Source: Hymenobacter lapidiphilus
GTDB taxonomy: Bacteria > Bacteroidota > Bacteroidia > Cytophagales > Hymenobacteraceae
Reading direction: 5' to 3'
Assembly: GCF_003417065.2 (NCBI RefSeq)
Contig: NZ_QVLT01000016.1
Span: 41,150-105,149, forward strand
Length of the DNA: 64,000 nt
The notes under the pieces were generated by a model. The model was not told the DNA's origin, made no database searches, and saw nothing but the letters and a program-made list of their open reading frames with translations. Below are positions 62,198 to 64,000 of the stretch, one piece after another (position 1 is the stretch's first letter; every line of letters begins with the position of its first letter). The position numbers and the translations under genes were made by a program.

Positions 62198-62872
62198 ATG
62201 GATAAGACCAGAGAAGACCAGTTAGTGATGTGTGGGCAAGTGGTGGATTATGTGACGGAGAACAGCGACGCCATTGCGGCAAGTGAGGCCGCGGCGGAGC
62301 AAGCCACGGCCGTAGCCGACGACTATGCCCAGATAAAGGGCGCCCGCGGTGGCACGGCCAAGCGCACCAAGCGGCTGACGGTGGAGGCCAAAGAAGCCAA
62401 GAAAATGCTGCTGGAGCTGCTGCCAGCCCTGCTGGGTCCGCTCAGCCGCATCGCCGCCCGCCTCCAGGACAACGCTCTGCTGGCTTCGGCCACGCTTAGC
62501 GGTAAGCAGCTGCGGAAGTTGCGGCCCCTGGCCTTCGCGGGAGTGGCCGAGGCCCTGCTGGCCCGCGCTGCCCAGCCCGATATGGTGCCCGAATTAGCCA
62601 AACAAGGCCTCACGGCCAAGGCGCTCAAGCCGCTGCACGAGGCGCTGGCAGCTTTCAAAACGGCCCAGCCGGCCACGCGCAAAACCATCAACGAACGGGT
62701 GGTGGCAGGGGCCGCGCTGGAAGAGTTGGTGGACGCGTTGCTGGACGAAGTGCGCCAGCTCGACGCCGACATGAAGGCCTTCAAGCTGCTGAACCGGGAG
62801 CTGTACAACGGCTACACCCAGGCCCGTAAGCTGGTAACGACCGGCGGCCGGGGGAGGACGGAGGCGGTGTAG
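62198..62872 (+). CDS. Unknown helical protein
   Basis: A 224-residue soluble, mostly alpha-helical protein rich in Ala, Leu, Lys and Glu (EAKKMLLELLPALLGPLSRI, VVAGAALEELVDALLDEV). No signal peptide or known motif. The ATG 62198 follows the 21-bp repeat region by about 115 nt. The terminator at 62892 follows closely. Codon use matches the genome. Confidence 0.7.
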   Translation: MDKTREDQLVMCGQVVDYVTENSDAIAASEAAAEQATAVADDYAQIKGARGGTAKRTKRLTVEAKEAKKMLLELLPALLGPLSRIAARLQDNALLASATLSGKQLRKLRPLAFAGVAEALLARAAQPDMVPELAKQGLTAKALKPLHEALAAFKTAQPATRKTINERVVAGAALEELVDALLDEVRQLDADMKAFKLLNRELYNGYTQARKLVTTGGRGRTEAV

Positions 62873-62891
62873 GGAACCAGGACACCTAATG

Positions 62892-62926
62892 AAACGGCCC
62901 GCCCCCTGAATGGGAGCGGGCCGTTT
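62892..62926 (+). terminator. Terminator after the helical unknown
   Basis: AAACGGCCCGC pairs with GCGGGCCGTTT; T residues follow. Confidence 0.75.
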
Positions 62927-63095
62927 TGTTGGCAGCGGAATATAAATACATCTGTTCTGAGCGCCACCACCATCTGCCCCAAGCGAAGCAGCCAATAACG
63001 GCGGGGCTGGCCGGGGAATAGCGGCGGAAATAGGCGCGCCTCCCCGAGTGGTCCGGGCGCGCGCCCTTTCGGAATTAGAATGCTGAGATGAAAGG

Positions 63096-63134
63096 TTACG
63101 CCATAAGTTCGCATATTGCGAACTTATGGCGTAA
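63096..63134. promoter_or_regulatory. 39-bp dyad, probable HigA operator
   Basis: Perfect 18-bp arms TTACGCCATAAGTTCGCA and its complement around TAT, ending 15 nt before the higB start. Position and symmetry match autoregulatory operators of higBA operons, where the antitoxin (alone or with toxin) binds. Confidence 0.65.
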
Positions 63135-63149
63135 TGCTGATGTACTCCT

Positions 63150-63481
63150 ATGAAAGTTCACCTCATCAAGCGGCAAACCGTGGAAGATTTTGCAGCCCGC
63201 CATGCTCGTAGCCGCGCCGCTTTGCACTCTGGCTGACGGCCGTCAAATACGCCGACTGGAACACGCCCGCCGATATGCAGCAAACCTTCGGCGCGGCCGA
63301 CCTGCTGGGCAATGGCAGCAACCGCGTGGTGTTCGATATTGGCGGCAACAATTACCGGATGATTGCCAGCTATGCATTTGGACAGCGGCAGGTGCATTTG
63401 TTCGTTTGCTGGCTTGGTACGCACGCCGAATACGATAAGGTTTGCGCAAAAAACCAGCAGTACACCCTCAACCTATACTAG
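63150..63481 (+). pseudogene. higB: HigB-type mRNA interferase toxin, frameshifted
   Basis: The reading frame MKVHLIKRQTVEDF continues to a TGA at 63234. The next frame carries the rest of HigB: VKYADWNTPADM, FGAADLLGNGSNRVVFDIGG, YRMIASYAFGQRQVHLFVCW and THAEYDKV. One base restored near 63222-63232 (LWLTAVKYADW) would give a normal 110-residue ribosome-dependent RNase. As written the toxin is probably inactive, unless this is an assembly error. It precedes higA by 8 nt. Confidence 0.8.
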
Positions 63482-63489
63482 CCCAACCT

Positions 63490-63933
63490 ATGGAAACGCT
63501 GAAATACACCGTCATCAAAACCGAGCTACAGTACCAGGAGTATTGCGGCCAGTTGGAAGCGTTGGTAGCCCAAGCCACTCCCCCGTCGGCTACGCAGGAA
63601 GAAATCGACTTGCTCACGTTGCTTATCGAAACCTGGGACCACGCCCACGCCACGCTGCCCGAAGCCGACCCTATCGAGCTGCTACGCTCCCTCATGGCGG
63701 GCCGCAACCTGCTGGCCAAGGACTTGGTGGCCGCGCTGGGCCTCAGCAAAGGGGCAGTTTCGGATATGCTGAACCGGCGGCGGGGCCTGTCGAAAGAGGT
63801 TATCCGTCGCCTCGCCAGCTACTTCCAGGTGTCGCAGGAAGCCTTCAACCGGCCGTACGAATTGGTTGTGGCGGTTGCGCCCTTGCCCCGTAATGCGCGG
63901 GTGGTTCATCAAGGAGCTAAGGTGACTGCCTAG
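63490..63933 (+). CDS. higA: HigA-type antitoxin
   Basis: A 147-residue antitoxin of the HigA family: N-terminal region (METLKYTVIKTELQ) followed by a helix-turn-helix (LLAKDLVAALGLSKGAVSDM, about residues 75-95) that should bind the dyad at 63096. The gene is intact. ATG 63490 lies 8 nt after the higB stop. It neutralises HigB by binding and represses the operon. A frame extension of 16 codons upstream overlaps the toxin and is not used. Confidence 0.88.
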   Translation: METLKYTVIKTELQYQEYCGQLEALVAQATPPSATQEEIDLLTLLIETWDHAHATLPEADPIELLRSLMAGRNLLAKDLVAALGLSKGAVSDMLNRRRGLSKEVIRRLASYFQVSQEAFNRPYELVVAVAPLPRNARVVHQGAKVTA

Positions 63934-64000
63934 AAGCCATCCGTCTCCGGCCACCGCCCCCAACGACCCGCCCCCCACCACCCCGCCCCGCGCCCCCGGC

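Noticed and set aside
63934..64000. GC-rich tail of the window
   Set aside because: No gene, repeat or terminator can be supported in these 67 bases.

Overview
The window looks like chromosomal DNA of a high-GC Bacteroidetes, most likely Hymenobacter or a close relative. This rests on the protein families seen (a type IX secretion C-terminal signal, DUF4920, DUF4266/DUF3570, RibBA fusion, DoxX, lipoproteins), on GC-rich coding sequence broken by AT-richer gaps, and on -7 promoter boxes of the Bacteroidetes type TAnnTTTG in several gaps. The species assignment is inference. I see no rRNA, tRNA, CRISPR, integrase or transposase.

Layout. 0.1-2.6 kb: two overlapping glycosyltransferases. 2.7-5 kb: proC and ribBA. 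5.1-8.7 kb: small unknowns, an M14 peptidase and DoxX. 8.9-16.2 kb: surE, then a complete RND efflux operon (adaptor, pump, outer-membrane channel). 16.3-18.3 kb: a response regulator/histidine kinase pair facing the efflux genes. 18.5-22 kb: a glycosyltransferase and an osmoprotectant ABC importer whose permease is fused to a binding domain with its two lobes in swapped order. 22.2-29.2 kb: phosphatase, M28 and S8 peptidases, OmpA lipoprotein and envelope unknowns. 29.5-32.7 kb: a minus-strand operon thioredoxin - ApbE - DUF4266 lipoprotein - DUF3570 barrel, probably an extracytoplasmic redox or metal system of unknown role. 33-46 kb: M23 peptidase, HTH membrane protein, HMG-CoA lyase-like, LutA-like, dapA, polysaccharide deacetylase, rhodanese, ligA, DUF4920, cytochrome oxidase subunit III. 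46.7-61.7 kb: M1 and M61 peptidases, DUF2147, NlpC/P60, kup, FKBP, OmpA, a lipoprotein-type PBP2. 61.8-63.9 kb: a 21-bp tandem repeat, an unknown protein and a higBA toxin-antitoxin pair.

Three things stand out. First, two tiny genes absent from ordinary gene calls look like complete transcription units: a 23-codon ORF with a perfect Shine-Dalgarno behind a canonical promoter (50.45-50.83 kb), and a 45-codon gene with a perfect -7 box, an 18-bp palindromic operator and a terminator (57.4-57.6 kb). Second, four genes (aspartyl protease-like, 44.9 kb unknown, M1 peptidase, higB) are each broken by what reads as one single-base indel, so they are either recent pseudogenes or assembly errors. Third, long palindromic repeats of at least two families occupy gaps between genes; one supplies the stop codon of the osmoprotectant ATPase.

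Most of the rest is housekeeping or cell-envelope work: peptidoglycan, outer-membrane lipoproteins, secreted peptidases and export.
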